This document shows, piece by piece, positions 1 to 7,315 of a DNA stretch of 64,000 bases. This DNA is from a virus, in IMG/VR virus record IMGVR_UViG_3300037346_000220, positions 47,268-111,267 of that record, one strand, 5' to 3'. How positions within the stretch are numbered: position 1 is the stretch's first letter; every line of letters begins with the position of its first letter. The position numbers were made by a program, and so were the translations under genes. The notes below the pieces were generated by a model. That model was not told the DNA's origin and ran no database searches. It saw only the letters and a program-made list of their open reading frames with translations.

Positions 1-1
1 T

Positions 2-187
2 ATAGGAACTCAATTTGCTTTTATTCAAACTGGAACTGGAAGCATTGTCTTCTCCCCTATAGAGACTAATACAACTACAATCTTAAGCAAGAACAATAAT
101 AGGAAAACAGCATCACAGATCTCTCAGGCTATTCTGGTCAAAAAAGAAGCAGACGTCTGGATGCTGATGGGCGACCTTACTGCCTAG
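2..187 (+). CDS. Tail fibre protein, C-terminal end only (partial)
   Basis: The open frame enters from the left edge; only the last 61 residues and the TAG stop are present. They resemble the ends of the complete fibres starting at 5443 and 9019: a strand of the type 'QTGTGS', then a Lys-Lys/Arg segment, then a closing 'W-x-x-x-GDL' motif (here 'VWMLMGDLTA'). This is probably the distal trimerisation or tip-binding domain of a receptor-binding fibre. The next gene starts 8 nt after the stop and its Shine-Dalgarno overlaps the stop codon, as in the other two fibre/tip pairs. The N-terminal part lies outside the window, so the full architecture is inferred from the paralogues. Confidence 0.8.
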   Translation: MGTQFAFIQTGTGSIVFSPIETNTTTILSKNNNRKTASQISQAILVKKEADVWMLMGDLTA

Positions 188-195
188 GAGGCAAG

Positions 196-1011
196 ATGAT
201 AGGCATAGGCGGAAAGTTTGCATCCTCTAAAGGAATGGTCGCAGTACCTTCAATTATAGGATTGACAGTATCCCAAGCTCACATAGCAATCCAGAATTCT
301 GGACTTGAAATTGGTACTCAGGGAAGCACTAGTGGGTCCTCAAGTCAAAACGGAAAACTAGCCTCTCAAACAACGCCTTCTGGAACTCTTGTAGATTACG
401 AAAGCACCATAGGGTTTGCTGTATACCTCTATACTGCCCCAAGCGCCCCCTCAGGACCTTACCTAGTATCTACAAACACTGGTCCTAACTGTGGTACAGT
501 TCTTGCAACAGGAATCATTTCACAAACCTGTGTGGGAAACAATTATGTAACTATTGTAGGAACTCAGAACGTAACAACGTACCGCTATAATTACTCCGAT
601 GGAACCTCCTCCTCTGGATACTCAGTTTGCTTTTCAGGACAGCAAGAATCATCAGTACCCTCTCAAGCCTGTGCTGATCAAAATGCCCCACTGCCCCCAC
701 CGCCTGTCCCCTCTAACTGTACATCATGCACCAATGGAAGCTATACTTACTCGGGATCTGATTCAGGTTGTGCCTCTGGTAACGCCTGGTACAGCGTCTG
801 TATTTTTAACTCTGGCTGCCAACCAGCCTCATCAACATCTAGAAACTGTGTCCCAGTTCCACGTCCACCAGAGCCCGTAAAATGCAAATGCACGGCTGGC
901 TGTGGGGCTACCTGGAGTGGTGCCTGCACTGGCGGCACCCAAGTCCAAGCCATAAGGTGCACAGCCTGTGACTGTAGCTCATCTGTACGAAGCTGGACCA
1001 ACCCCTGCTAG
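196..1011 (+). CDS. PASTA-domain, Cys-rich adhesin (fibre tip protein)
   Basis: 271 residues. Residues ~16-78 fit a PASTA repeat: 'VPSIIGLTVSQA' at the start, 'SGLEIG' in the middle, 'QTTPSGT' near the end and a final beta strand. PASTA domains bind peptidoglycan or beta-lactam-like ligands in bacterial kinases and PBPs. The rest is Gly/Ser/Thr-rich with 18 cysteines, in patterns such as 'CKCTAGC' and 'CTACDC', separated by proline runs. There is no signal peptide. It follows a fibre gene by 8 nt with an AGGAGG site, so it is most likely a virion adhesin made with that fibre. Cell-wall binding is inferred from the family. The Cys-rich part is not recognised. Confidence 0.65.
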   Translation: MIGIGGKFASSKGMVAVPSIIGLTVSQAHIAIQNSGLEIGTQGSTSGSSSQNGKLASQTTPSGTLVDYESTIGFAVYLYTAPSAPSGPYLVSTNTGPNCGTVLATGIISQTCVGNNYVTIVGTQNVTTYRYNYSDGTSSSGYSVCFSGQQESSVPSQACADQNAPLPPPPVPSNCTSCTNGSYTYSGSDSGCASGNAWYSVCIFNSGCQPASSTSRNCVPVPRPPEPVKCKCTAGCGATWSGACTGGTQVQAIRCTACDCSSSVRSWTNPC

Positions 1012-1014
1012 ATA

Positions 1015-1023
1015 TGTTATACT
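1015..1023 (+). promoter_or_regulatory. Extended -10 promoter, leaderless
   Basis: TGT-TATACT, with TATACT at 1018-1023. Exactly 6 nt separate it from the ATG at 1030, so the expected +1 is the A of the start codon. No Shine-Dalgarno fits in the 18-nt gap after the preceding stop. Confidence 0.6.
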
Positions 1024-1029
1024 CTGTAT

Positions 1030-1260
1030 ATGGGTATTAGATATTTTGCATTTGTAGTGGGAGAAGATGTTTCAACAGTCTTTGCTGTAGACGACGAGCA
1101 ATCATACAATAAAGCGGTTATCGCTGGCTTGCGCTCAGGACCCGTAATCATAGAGACAGATGAGTCTCAAGTTTCTTTAGGTTGGAAGTATCGAGATGGA
1201 GAGTTTCTTCCTCCGTTTTTAGGTGATGATGAGGGGCCAGGGTACGAGATAGATGACTAA
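1030..1260 (+). CDS. Small acidic fibre-associated protein (family member 1)
   Basis: 76 residues, acidic at the C-terminus. The core has alternating hydrophobic strands ('FAFVVGEDVSTVFAVDD') and ends in 'LGWKYRDGEFLPP'. The same plan, with a closing Gly-x-x-Tyr-x-x-Gly-x-Phe motif, is seen in the products starting at 11732 and 12700. Such short proteins with a final W/Y-x-x-G-x-F strand are common beside phage fibre genes, where they may be fibre-attached or act as assembly factors; this is inference. It overlaps the following Cys-rich gene by 8 nt, and that gene pairing recurs at 12700-13309. No catalytic motif is visible. Confidence 0.6.
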   Translation: MGIRYFAFVVGEDVSTVFAVDDEQSYNKAVIAGLRSGPVIIETDESQVSLGWKYRDGEFLPPFLGDDEGPGYEIDD

Positions 1261-1504
1261 TGCCTGGGACAGGTACAAAGAAAAACTAGGAGACACCAGA
1301 CCTTGGGATCTTTTAAACCCCAACACAGTTTACGCAGACAAGTCTGTTGCCCAAGAGAGATACAGCATCTGCAAGGCCTGCCCAAAACTTTTACCAACAA
1401 AGCAATGCGACGAATGTAAGTGCTTTATGAAAGTTAAGGTTACTCTTGCAGAAGCAGAATGCCCATTACATAAATGGGGTAAGTCTAACCAGGAAACTGA
1501 TTAA
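1253..1504 (+). CDS. Small Cys-rich (zinc-binding type) protein, copy 1
   Basis: 83 residues. The C-terminal half holds 'CKACPKLLPTKQCDECKCFM' and then 'AECPLHKW': two CxxC knuckles, an extra CxC and a final CP-x-x-KW. Six cysteines in this order suggest a structural zinc-binding domain. A clear homologue starts at 13106, with the same downstream 'CP-x-G-KW' ending and the same type of upstream neighbour. Similar proteins occur near tail genes of large aquatic phages (recalled, not searched). Function is unknown. Its last 20 bases run antisense over the end of the minus-strand transglycosylase gene. Confidence 0.65.
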   Translation: MTNAWDRYKEKLGDTRPWDLLNPNTVYADKSVAQERYSICKACPKLLPTKQCDECKCFMKVKVTLAEAECPLHKWGKSNQETD

Positions 1505-2072
1505 GCATAGCCTTAGCTTTTTCGCTAGTAGTCCAAGCACTCCAGGAAGAGCCTCCGTCAGAGATTACATATGCAACTCTAGAGTTTACTTCAGGGCTAA
1601 AGAGTTCTTCATTAGTTTTAAGACCATGTTGCTTGAGTCTTGCTGGACCCATGCTCCCAATCATGTTGATCTGAAAAAGACCGTAAGAGTTGTCTCCAGT
1701 ACTTGAGTTTTGGTTATGAGCATAGAGCCTGTTTGTTGATTCAAGCTTTACTACAGCCCAAGCCATCTGCAACCCTTTACCAGAAAATCCAGCGTTCTCT
1801 AAAACTGATATAAGATCTGTGTCAGACAAGACCATCTTCTGAAAATCTTCTCTAAGCCAGGGCTGGGTTGTTTTGATAGAAACCTCTAGCCTGGAAAAAC
1901 TTCTAGATTCTGATAATACTTCTATAAGGTTCATTCTGTTGCCGACAGAAAGTGTTTGTGTGATTTCTAATTCTTTAGCAAAGGCTCGTGGGGTTTCAAT
2001 TTCGTTACACTGGCTAACACCAGTCAAAATTCCTGCGACGATACCAAGGGAAACAATGGCTTTTTTCTCCAT
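1485..2072 (-). CDS. Lytic transglycosylase-like endolysin with signal-type N-terminus
   Basis: 195 residues; the only gene on this strand. Residues ~87-190 form an SLT/lysozyme-like fold: 'LENAGFSGKGLQMAWAVVKLES' carries the catalytic Glu (in KLES), followed by 'STGDNSYGLFQINM' and 'NSRVAYVISDGG-x-x-W-x-x-W', all typical of phage transglycosylase-type lysins that cut peptidoglycan glycan strands. The N-terminus (MEKKAIVSLGIVAGILTGVS) looks like a weak signal peptide, so export without a holin is possible. It has its own near-consensus promoter, divergent from the gene at 2151. Its 3' end overlaps the convergent Cys-rich gene. It could instead be virion-associated; the family assignment is firm, the timing of use is not. 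Confidence 0.8.
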   Translation of the reverse strand: MEKKAIVSLGIVAGILTGVSQCNEIETPRAFAKELEITQTLSVGNRMNLIEVLSESRSFSRLEVSIKTTQPWLREDFQKMVLSDTDLISVLENAGFSGKGLQMAWAVVKLESTNRLYAHNQNSSTGDNSYGLFQINMIGSMGPARLKQHGLKTNEELFSPEVNSRVAYVISDGGSSWSAWTTSEKAKAMLNQFPG

Positions 2073-2073
2073 A

Positions 2074-2109
2074 AGATAACATTATACCAGGGTTATTGTC
2101 CTAAATCAA
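2074..2109 (-). promoter_or_regulatory. Sigma70-type promoter for the transglycosylase
   Basis: Read on the minus strand: TTGATT (2109-2104), a 17-bp spacer and TGG-TATAAT (-10 at 2086-2081). The ATG begins 8 nt after the -10, so the transcript is leaderless or has a 1-2 nt leader. It lies back to back with the promoter of the gene at 2151. Confidence 0.7.
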
Positions 2110-2135
2110 CCTTGCGATGTAATCTTAAAGTATTA

Positions 2136-2144
2136 TGGTATACT
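2136..2144 (+). promoter_or_regulatory. Extended -10 promoter, leaderless
   Basis: TGG-TATACT (-10 at 2139-2144), 6 nt before the ATG at 2151. It fixes the start of the downstream gene at that ATG rather than an upstream one at 2112, which would lie before the transcription start. Confidence 0.65.
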
Positions 2145-2150
2145 TTTACT

Positions 2151-2525
2151 ATGGCAACCCAAAGAGGATCAACGAACTCATACGAAGTAGGAAACACTCC
2201 ACCAAAAGTATCTTGGACGGTTGTCCGTGGTGACACGGCGTCATTTCGGGTATATGTAACTGACGACAATAAGGTTTCCTTAAACATTCCCGACTGGGAC
2301 ATAAAGATGGACATAAAAAGAGCTGGGACCTTGGTTATGTCTTTGAGCCCCTCAGCAATCTTAGGAGAGGCCCCAGGAGAGTTTACGGTTTCTCTTCTGT
2401 CCTCTCAGTCAGAAATTTTAGAAACAGGAGATGTCTTCGATATACAGCTAACTTCCAACCCAGCACTCTACGTATGGACAGTTGCAAGTGGCAGCTTAGT
2501 AATCTTTGAGGATGTAACAAAATAA
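2151..2525 (+). CDS. Virion beta-sandwich protein (LtfC-like, tentative)
   Basis: 124 residues. A conserved-looking core 'SWTVVRGDTASFRVYVTDD' is followed by 'IPDWDIKMDIKR' and further strands ending 'YVWTVASGSLVIFED'. The W-T-V-x-R-G-D-T start of an all-beta domain resembles the LtfC/p132/Gp6 or BppU-type N-terminal sandwiches found in baseplate and fibre proteins of Gram-positive phages. The start is chosen from the -10 box 6 nt upstream; a longer in-frame version from 2112 has no support. It overlaps the next gene by one base (TAATG), so the two are translationally coupled. A structural role in the tail tip or fibre region is inferred. Confidence 0.55.
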   Translation: MATQRGSTNSYEVGNTPPKVSWTVVRGDTASFRVYVTDDNKVSLNIPDWDIKMDIKRAGTLVMSLSPSAILGEAPGEFTVSLLSSQSEILETGDVFDIQLTSNPALYVWTVASGSLVIFEDVTK

Positions 2526-2830
2526 TGGCTTCATCAGCTATTCTTAAGCAAACTCAAAAAGTTGAGATGCAAACAAAGTTCTTCCCTAAAGCCACATTCC
2601 TTTCTGGTGAGTCAACATCTCTGAAGATAACAGACCTTGTCCATAACACCGAAAAAGTCCAGTCCGCACATTTTTCAAACTCAAAAGCCTTTGCTAACGA
2701 AAGAGCAGCTTTAGTATCTGAAAGACTCCCATTTCGGGTGAGAATAACCAATTTGGGAGTGGCTTATGGCCCCAGCCACCCTGCTCCCATTGGAATTGCC
2801 ATACTGGGTTTGAACAACTATATACTTTAA
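2525..2830 (+). CDS. Small virion-associated protein, unknown
   Basis: 101 residues, rich in Ser, Ala and Lys, with no membrane segment. The N-terminus alternates charged and hydrophobic residues ('KVEMQTKFFPKATFLSGE'). The C-terminal end 'PFRVRITNLG' followed by 'PAPIGIAILGLNNYIL' reads as beta strands and looks like a conserved ending. Its start overlaps the stop of the gene before it, which argues for joint production. I do not recognise the family; the position among fibre genes suggests a structural or fibre-attachment role. Confidence 0.5.
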   Translation: MASSAILKQTQKVEMQTKFFPKATFLSGESTSLKITDLVHNTEKVQSAHFSNSKAFANERAALVSERLPFRVRITNLGVAYGPSHPAPIGIAILGLNNYIL

Positions 2831-2850
2831 AAACTTTAAAAAATACCCCC

Positions 2851-2856
2851 TATAAT
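2851..2856 (+). promoter_or_regulatory. -10 promoter, leaderless
   Basis: A perfect TATAAT ending 6 nt before the ATG at 2863, in an A/T-rich gap. The only TG that could extend it is not at the right distance. No Shine-Dalgarno is present. Confidence 0.55.
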
Positions 2857-2862
2857 GTATAT

Positions 2863-3309
2863 ATGGCTAGAGTATCAATCCCTTATGTAAAGACCAGGTT
2901 CGAGACTGGCGACCGCCCAGAACAGGCGGACTATCAAGACCTGATAGACACAGCAGCAGGCCAGGCAACTGATCTGGGAACCGCTGGAAACAACGAGAAC
3001 ACTATTGCTGGTATTGAAAACATCACGGTAATTGACAGCTTTGACGCTAGTCAGTGGAGACTTGTTAAGTACTTGGTTTCAATCTCAAAGACTTCATTCG
3101 GAGACAATAAGTTTTACGCAACAGAACTTTCCATACTGGTAGACGGCACAGATATATCTGTCACAGAGTACGGAGTAATAGACAATGATGGGAATATGGG
3201 CACCATCGATGTTTCTAGAACTGGAGATACCGTTGCATTGACGGTGACCCCTGATTCAGTAATCAAGCCAGTGACCGTGCGATTTGCTCGCATGGGTCTC
3301 AAGGCCTAA
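2863..3309 (+). CDS. Tail fibre-associated protein with shared C-terminal beta domain
   Basis: 148 residues. Residues ~1-55 include a polar helix-rich start ('RPEQADYQDLIDTAAGQATDLG'). Residues ~58-148 form a beta-rich domain with 'ISVTEYGVIDNDGNMGTIDV', which lines up with 'ISITEYGVVGTNGSLSTLSA' at the C-terminus of the 518-residue fibre encoded next. Sharing this domain between neighbours suggests that both ends bind the same partner or trimerise alike. It begins a transcript at its own -10 box. Structural function is inferred; no enzyme motif is seen. Confidence 0.55.
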   Translation: MARVSIPYVKTRFETGDRPEQADYQDLIDTAAGQATDLGTAGNNENTIAGIENITVIDSFDASQWRLVKYLVSISKTSFGDNKFYATELSILVDGTDISVTEYGVIDNDGNMGTIDVSRTGDTVALTVTPDSVIKPVTVRFARMGLKA

Positions 3310-3326
3310 CTAGGAGATTAAAAAAA

Positions 3327-4883
3327 ATGGCAACAGTTAATAAAGATTTCAAGGTAAAAGCTGGCTTAGTCGTTGAGGGTGCCTCAGGTACCATTAATGG
3401 CTATAGCGTACTAACAGAGGCTCAGGCCAGCATAGACTTCATCGTAAACACTATTGGGGGAACAGCTACATCAACATCGACTCCAAATACTGTAGTGAAG
3501 CGTGACGAGAACTCAGACTTTTCAGCAGGAGTAATAACTGCAGACATAGTCGGAAGCCTTACTGGTGACGTAACTGGAAACTCTGATACCTCAACAGCTT
3601 TAGAGACTCCGAGGACTATCTCCGTAAGTGGCGATGCTGTCGGTTCTGTATCTTTTGATGGAACATCTGACGTATCAATTGCAATCACCTTAGACTCAGC
3701 ATTTGCTACCGATGTAGAGGTTGGTACCTCTAAGAGTGAAGCTGTAACCGAAGCTGCTTCTTACACAGACGGAGAAATTTCTACTCTAGAAGCTTCCTTG
3801 CAGTCTTATGCCGATCTAGCTCAGTCAGATGCAGAGACTTCTGCTGCCTCTTACACAGACGCTCGTGAATCAGCTATTACCTCTGCATACCAAAGCTACA
3901 CAGATACAGCAGAAGCTGATGCAAACACATATGCAGACTCTGCAATCGCAGCTCTAATCGGAGGAGCCCCAGAGCTTCTAGACACTCTTAATGAACTAGC
4001 AGAGGCTATTGCCGATGACCAAAACTTCTCAGCAACAGTAGTTAACGACATTGCAGCAGGTCTTGTAACAGCTAAGGACTACACAGACACCCGTGAAGGT
4101 CTTATCACTACAGCCTACCAGGGTTATGCAGACACTGCTGAAGCCGATGCGATCTCTACCGCAGCTTCAGATGCAACTGCTAAAGCCGACACAGCAGAGT
4201 CAGAAGCAAATAGCTACACTGACACCGAAATTGCCACAGAGGTTAGCAGTCGTAACACAGCTATTACTACAGCTGTTGACGCCCTAGATACAGACGCTAT
4301 AGAGGAAGGTTCTTCAAACTTCTATTTCACTGATGAAAGAGCTCAGGATGCTGTCGCAGCCTCCATTGCTGCTGGTTCACACCAAAACATTACTGTGACT
4401 TACGATGATGCTCTTGGCTCTCTAACTCTTGTTGCAGAAAACGGAGTAGCAGATTCTGACACGGACGATTTGGTAGAAGGTTCCACAAACTTGTACTTCT
4501 CAAGTGCACGTGCGGTGGCAGCTCTGGAAGCAGTAGTCCCTAACTTTACAGAGGTAGACCTTAACTCAGTTGCAACTCAAGTAGCTGCTACTCAAACAGT
4601 CTCTACCGCAAGTCAAGTCGTAGGATATTCCTTTAGCGGTACTTCCTACAGGACAGCAGAATTTGTAGTAAAATCTGCTTCAGGTGTGCACACAGAAGTT
4701 TCAAAGGTTCTTTTAACTTTGGACACAGCAAACAATATTTCCATTACCGAGTACGGAGTAGTAGGAACTAATGGTTCTCTATCAACTCTTTCTGCAGGTA
4801 TGGATGGGAACACGGTTCAGCTACTAGTTACAACCCTTAACAACGGCACAGATGTTACAGTTGTTGGTACACTAGTAGTATAG
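3327..4883 (+). CDS. Coiled-coil tail fibre protein
   Basis: 518 residues. N-terminal 'DFKVKAGLVVEG' (shared with the product starting at 4919) is probably the virion-attachment end. Residues ~120-330 are Ala/Asp/Thr/Ser-rich with repeated 'YTD-x-x-E-x-x-A' and 'YADTAEADA' units, typical of trimeric phage fibre shafts. 'SNFYFTDERAQDAV' and 'TNLYFSSARAV' are fibre repeats also common in long tail fibres. The C-terminal ~95 residues repeat the beta domain of the gene before it. AGGAG lies 10 nt before the ATG. It is most likely a receptor-reaching fibre. Confidence 0.8.
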   Translation: MATVNKDFKVKAGLVVEGASGTINGYSVLTEAQASIDFIVNTIGGTATSTSTPNTVVKRDENSDFSAGVITADIVGSLTGDVTGNSDTSTALETPRTISVSGDAVGSVSFDGTSDVSIAITLDSAFATDVEVGTSKSEAVTEAASYTDGEISTLEASLQSYADLAQSDAETSAASYTDARESAITSAYQSYTDTAEADANTYADSAIAALIGGAPELLDTLNELAEAIADDQNFSATVVNDIAAGLVTAKDYTDTREGLITTAYQGYADTAEADAISTAASDATAKADTAESEANSYTDTEIATEVSSRNTAITTAVDALDTDAIEEGSSNFYFTDERAQDAVAASIAAGSHQNITVTYDDALGSLTLVAENGVADSDTDDLVEGSTNLYFSSARAVAALEAVVPNFTEVDLNSVATQVAATQTVSTASQVVGYSFSGTSYRTAEFVVKSASGVHTEVSKVLLTLDTANNISITEYGVVGTNGSLSTLSAGMDGNTVQLLVTTLNNGTDVTVVGTLVV

Positions 4884-4918
4884 TTTCATACAACAATAGA
4901 GGCAGGAGGAAGCAATAG

Positions 4919-5377
4919 ATGGCGCTAAGCGAAAAAGACTTTAAGGTCAAAAATGGAATCCAGGTATCTGGAGACGCTGTAATTGGTGGAACTATAACCG
5001 CAGCATCTCCAACATTGGGCAGCCATGTTGTAACTTTGGAATATTTTACAGAGAATGCAAACTCTGGCTTTAAGGCACAATCTGTTGCTCCTGTTTCCCC
5101 TACTGATGGAGACCACTACTTCGACACTGCTACCCAGAGACTAAACGTTTTTTACGATGGCTCCTGGATAACTATGGCCTCAGTAGAAGATACCCAGAAT
5201 ATCCCACAACACATTCACGACACTTCGATTGACGGTTCTGGGCTAATAGTTTCAAGATTTACAGATGCAGCATCCCCCACCAGTCCACAGGGAGCACCAG
5301 TGGATGGCGGAGGAGTTTCAACCACATCATGGGATTCAGTACTTGACGGTGGCTCAGTTTTAGATAACTTCAATTAG
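4919..5377 (+). CDS. Short tail fibre / fibre-attachment protein
   Basis: 152 residues. The N-terminus 'KDFKVKNGIQVSGDAVIGG' matches that of the preceding fibre ('KDFKVKAGLVVEG'), so both probably dock on the same tail structure. The middle 'PTDGDHYFDTATQRLNVFYDGSWI' is a beta-hairpin motif often found in phage fibre proteins ('G-x-x-Y-x-D-x-x-x-x-x-L-x-x-Y-x-G-x-W'). The last ~45 residues are Gly/Ser/Asp-rich and low-complexity. AGGAGG lies 9 nt before the ATG. Function as a short fibre or adaptor is inferred. Confidence 0.65.
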   Translation: MALSEKDFKVKNGIQVSGDAVIGGTITAASPTLGSHVVTLEYFTENANSGFKAQSVAPVSPTDGDHYFDTATQRLNVFYDGSWITMASVEDTQNIPQHIHDTSIDGSGLIVSRFTDAASPTSPQGAPVDGGGVSTTSWDSVLDGGSVLDNFN

Positions 5378-5388
5378 CCTAAAAAAGT

Positions 5389-5397
5389 TGGTATAAT
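5389..5397 (+). promoter_or_regulatory. Extended -10 promoter with leader
   Basis: TGG-TATAAT (-10 at 5392-5397). The expected start is near 5404, giving a leader of about 39 nt that contains AGGAG 8 nt before the ATG at 5443. Confidence 0.6.
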
Positions 5398-5442
5398 AGT
5401 AAAAGGCTTAAACGTGACACCCTAAAAGTAGGAGAATGGACT

Positions 5443-7293
5443 ATGGCAACAAGGATGCAACAGAGGCGTGGTACCGCAGCAGAGTGGACCAGCATTAACC
5501 CAGTTTTAGCTGGCGGAGAGATCGGCTATGAGTCAGACACTGGCCGTTTCAAAATGGGCGATGGAACAAACAATTGGGAGAACCTGTACACTTACGGCTC
5601 TATAGACTCAATTCTTGACGCAGCCCCAGAAACTCTTAATACTCTAAATGAGCTGGCAGCAGCTATAAATGACGACCCCAGCTTCTACACAAATGTCGGT
5701 CTAGCAGTCTCAACCGCAAAGACCGAAGCTATATCTGAAGCAGGAACATATGCAGACCTCCTTATTGGAGATGGAACTGTCGACGGAACATCTGGAAATA
5801 CAGTAACAGCCAGAATTCAATCTGCGATCAGTGACCTTGTTGGTGATGCACCTGGAGCACTAGACACTCTAAACGAGCTCGCAGCAGCACTTGGCGATGA
5901 CTCAAACTATGCAGCAACCATAACACAGATTGTCTCTAACATCCAGCAAAGCGTAATTGACGCAACAACGTCTCTTAACGAAGGTATAGCCCTTGCCAGA
6001 ACAGATCTGGGAGCAGATATTGACTCTGGAATCGCAGATGAAGTAACAAACAGAGACAGTGCAATCTCAGCAGCTGTAGACCTGGAGGCAACTGCCAGAG
6101 GCTTAGCCATCGCAGCAGATAGCTCAGACACCCTAGATGCGTACACTTTGGCAGTAGCTGCCGAGGCAACGGCTAGAGAAGCAGCAATCACCGACCTAGG
6201 CACAACGATAACTACAGCATATCAGGACTACGCCGATACAGCCGAATCTGATGCAATTGCGACCTCTTCGACAGACGCAAGCAGCAAAGCAGATGACGCA
6301 CAATCAGCTGCAGAGCTAACAGCTTCAATAGCTTTGACGTCTCACAATGACGCTACTACGTCTGTGCACGGTATTGCAGACACCTCGGTGCTTGCCACAA
6401 AAACAGACGTGAGTACGGCACAGACAAATGCTGAGAGTTATGCAGATGGCCTTTCAGGTAACTATGATGCAGTAGGTTCAGCTTCTACAGCTCAGGATGC
6501 AGCAGAGTCTACTGCAGCCTTAGCTCTGACAGCGCATAATGACGATACTACCTCGGTGCACGGAATTGTGGATACCTCAAAACTAGTTCTTACAGAGGCT
6601 GCAAGTCAGACAATCACTGGAGACTTTATTGTTACTGGAGATCTGACTGTTTCGGGAACGACAACCACAATCGATACTGCAAATTTTGAAACAACTGACC
6701 CTTTGATTGCACTTGGAGAAGGAAACGTTACAAATGCAGTTGACCTTGGTTTTGTCTCAACATTCAATGACGGAGTCCAGCAAATAACTGGTTTCGCCAG
6801 AGATGCGTCCTCTGATACTTGGAAGTTGTTTAAGGGAGTTACTGACGTTCCAACTACAACTATTAACTTCGCCCAGGGATCCTTGGATGACCTATCAGTT
6901 AAAGATTTGTCTGCTGCTGTCGTAAATGCTGCTTCTGTGGTATTTGCAGACGGAACAACTCAAACTGTAGCAGCAGTGCCTTCCCTGACAGTATTCTCAG
7001 AAAAGACTGCTAGTTACACTCTAGACACCATCGACCACAAGGACAACTTGGTTGAGGTAAACTCTGGTAGTGCAACTACATTTACTATCCCAACGAACGC
7101 CTCTTTGGCCTGGCCAGTAGGAGCTTCAATGGATATTCTTCAGACTGGCTCTGGTCAGGTAACTATTTCCCCAGCAAGCGGAGTAACTCTAAACTTTACT
7201 CCTGGAAATAAGTTACGCACTCAGTGGTCATCTGCTACAATACTTAAAAGGTCTGCAGACTCATGGGTTGTCTACGGCGACCTAACAGCTTAA
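5443..7293 (+). CDS. Tail fibre protein with Mtd-N-like head (cassette 2 fibre)
   Basis: 616 residues. Residues 4-48 carry 'MQQRRGTAAEW', 'PVLAGGEIGYESDT' and 'FKMGDGTNNWENL', the N-terminal domain also seen in the fibre starting at 9019 and related to the attachment domain of major tropism determinants (established for that family). A long Ala/Asp/Thr-rich shaft follows, with 'ETLNTLNELAAAINDD'-type repeats and two 'TSVHGI-x-DTS' copies, a 'TGDLTVSGTTTTIDT' beta segment (~400), and a C-terminal domain ending 'WVVYGDLTA'. It is probably a trimeric receptor-binding fibre. The tip gene follows after 22 nt. No reverse transcriptase or template repeat was seen, so this is not a DGR target as far as the window shows. 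Confidence 0.82.
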   Translation: MATRMQQRRGTAAEWTSINPVLAGGEIGYESDTGRFKMGDGTNNWENLYTYGSIDSILDAAPETLNTLNELAAAINDDPSFYTNVGLAVSTAKTEAISEAGTYADLLIGDGTVDGTSGNTVTARIQSAISDLVGDAPGALDTLNELAAALGDDSNYAATITQIVSNIQQSVIDATTSLNEGIALARTDLGADIDSGIADEVTNRDSAISAAVDLEATARGLAIAADSSDTLDAYTLAVAAEATAREAAITDLGTTITTAYQDYADTAESDAIATSSTDASSKADDAQSAAELTASIALTSHNDATTSVHGIADTSVLATKTDVSTAQTNAESYADGLSGNYDAVGSASTAQDAAESTAALALTAHNDDTTSVHGIVDTSKLVLTEAASQTITGDFIVTGDLTVSGTTTTIDTANFETTDPLIALGEGNVTNAVDLGFVSTFNDGVQQITGFARDASSDTWKLFKGVTDVPTTTINFAQGSLDDLSVKDLSAAVVNAASVVFADGTTQTVAAVPSLTVFSEKTASYTLDTIDHKDNLVEVNSGSATTFTIPTNASLAWPVGASMDILQTGSGQVTISPASGVTLNFTPGNKLRTQWSSATILKRSADSWVVYGDLTA

Positions 7294-7315
7294 TAACTAG
7301 GAGAAGAGAAAAGAC

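Noticed and set aside
1253-1504. WhiB-type iron-sulfur regulator
   Set aside because: Cysteine spacing (CxxC, CxxCxC, CP-x-x-KW) and the lack of a WhiB turn motif (G[IV]WGG) do not fit.
2112-2150. Longer start for the virion beta-sandwich gene
   Set aside because: It would begin upstream of the -10 box that ends 6 nt before the ATG at 2151, and it lacks a ribosome site.
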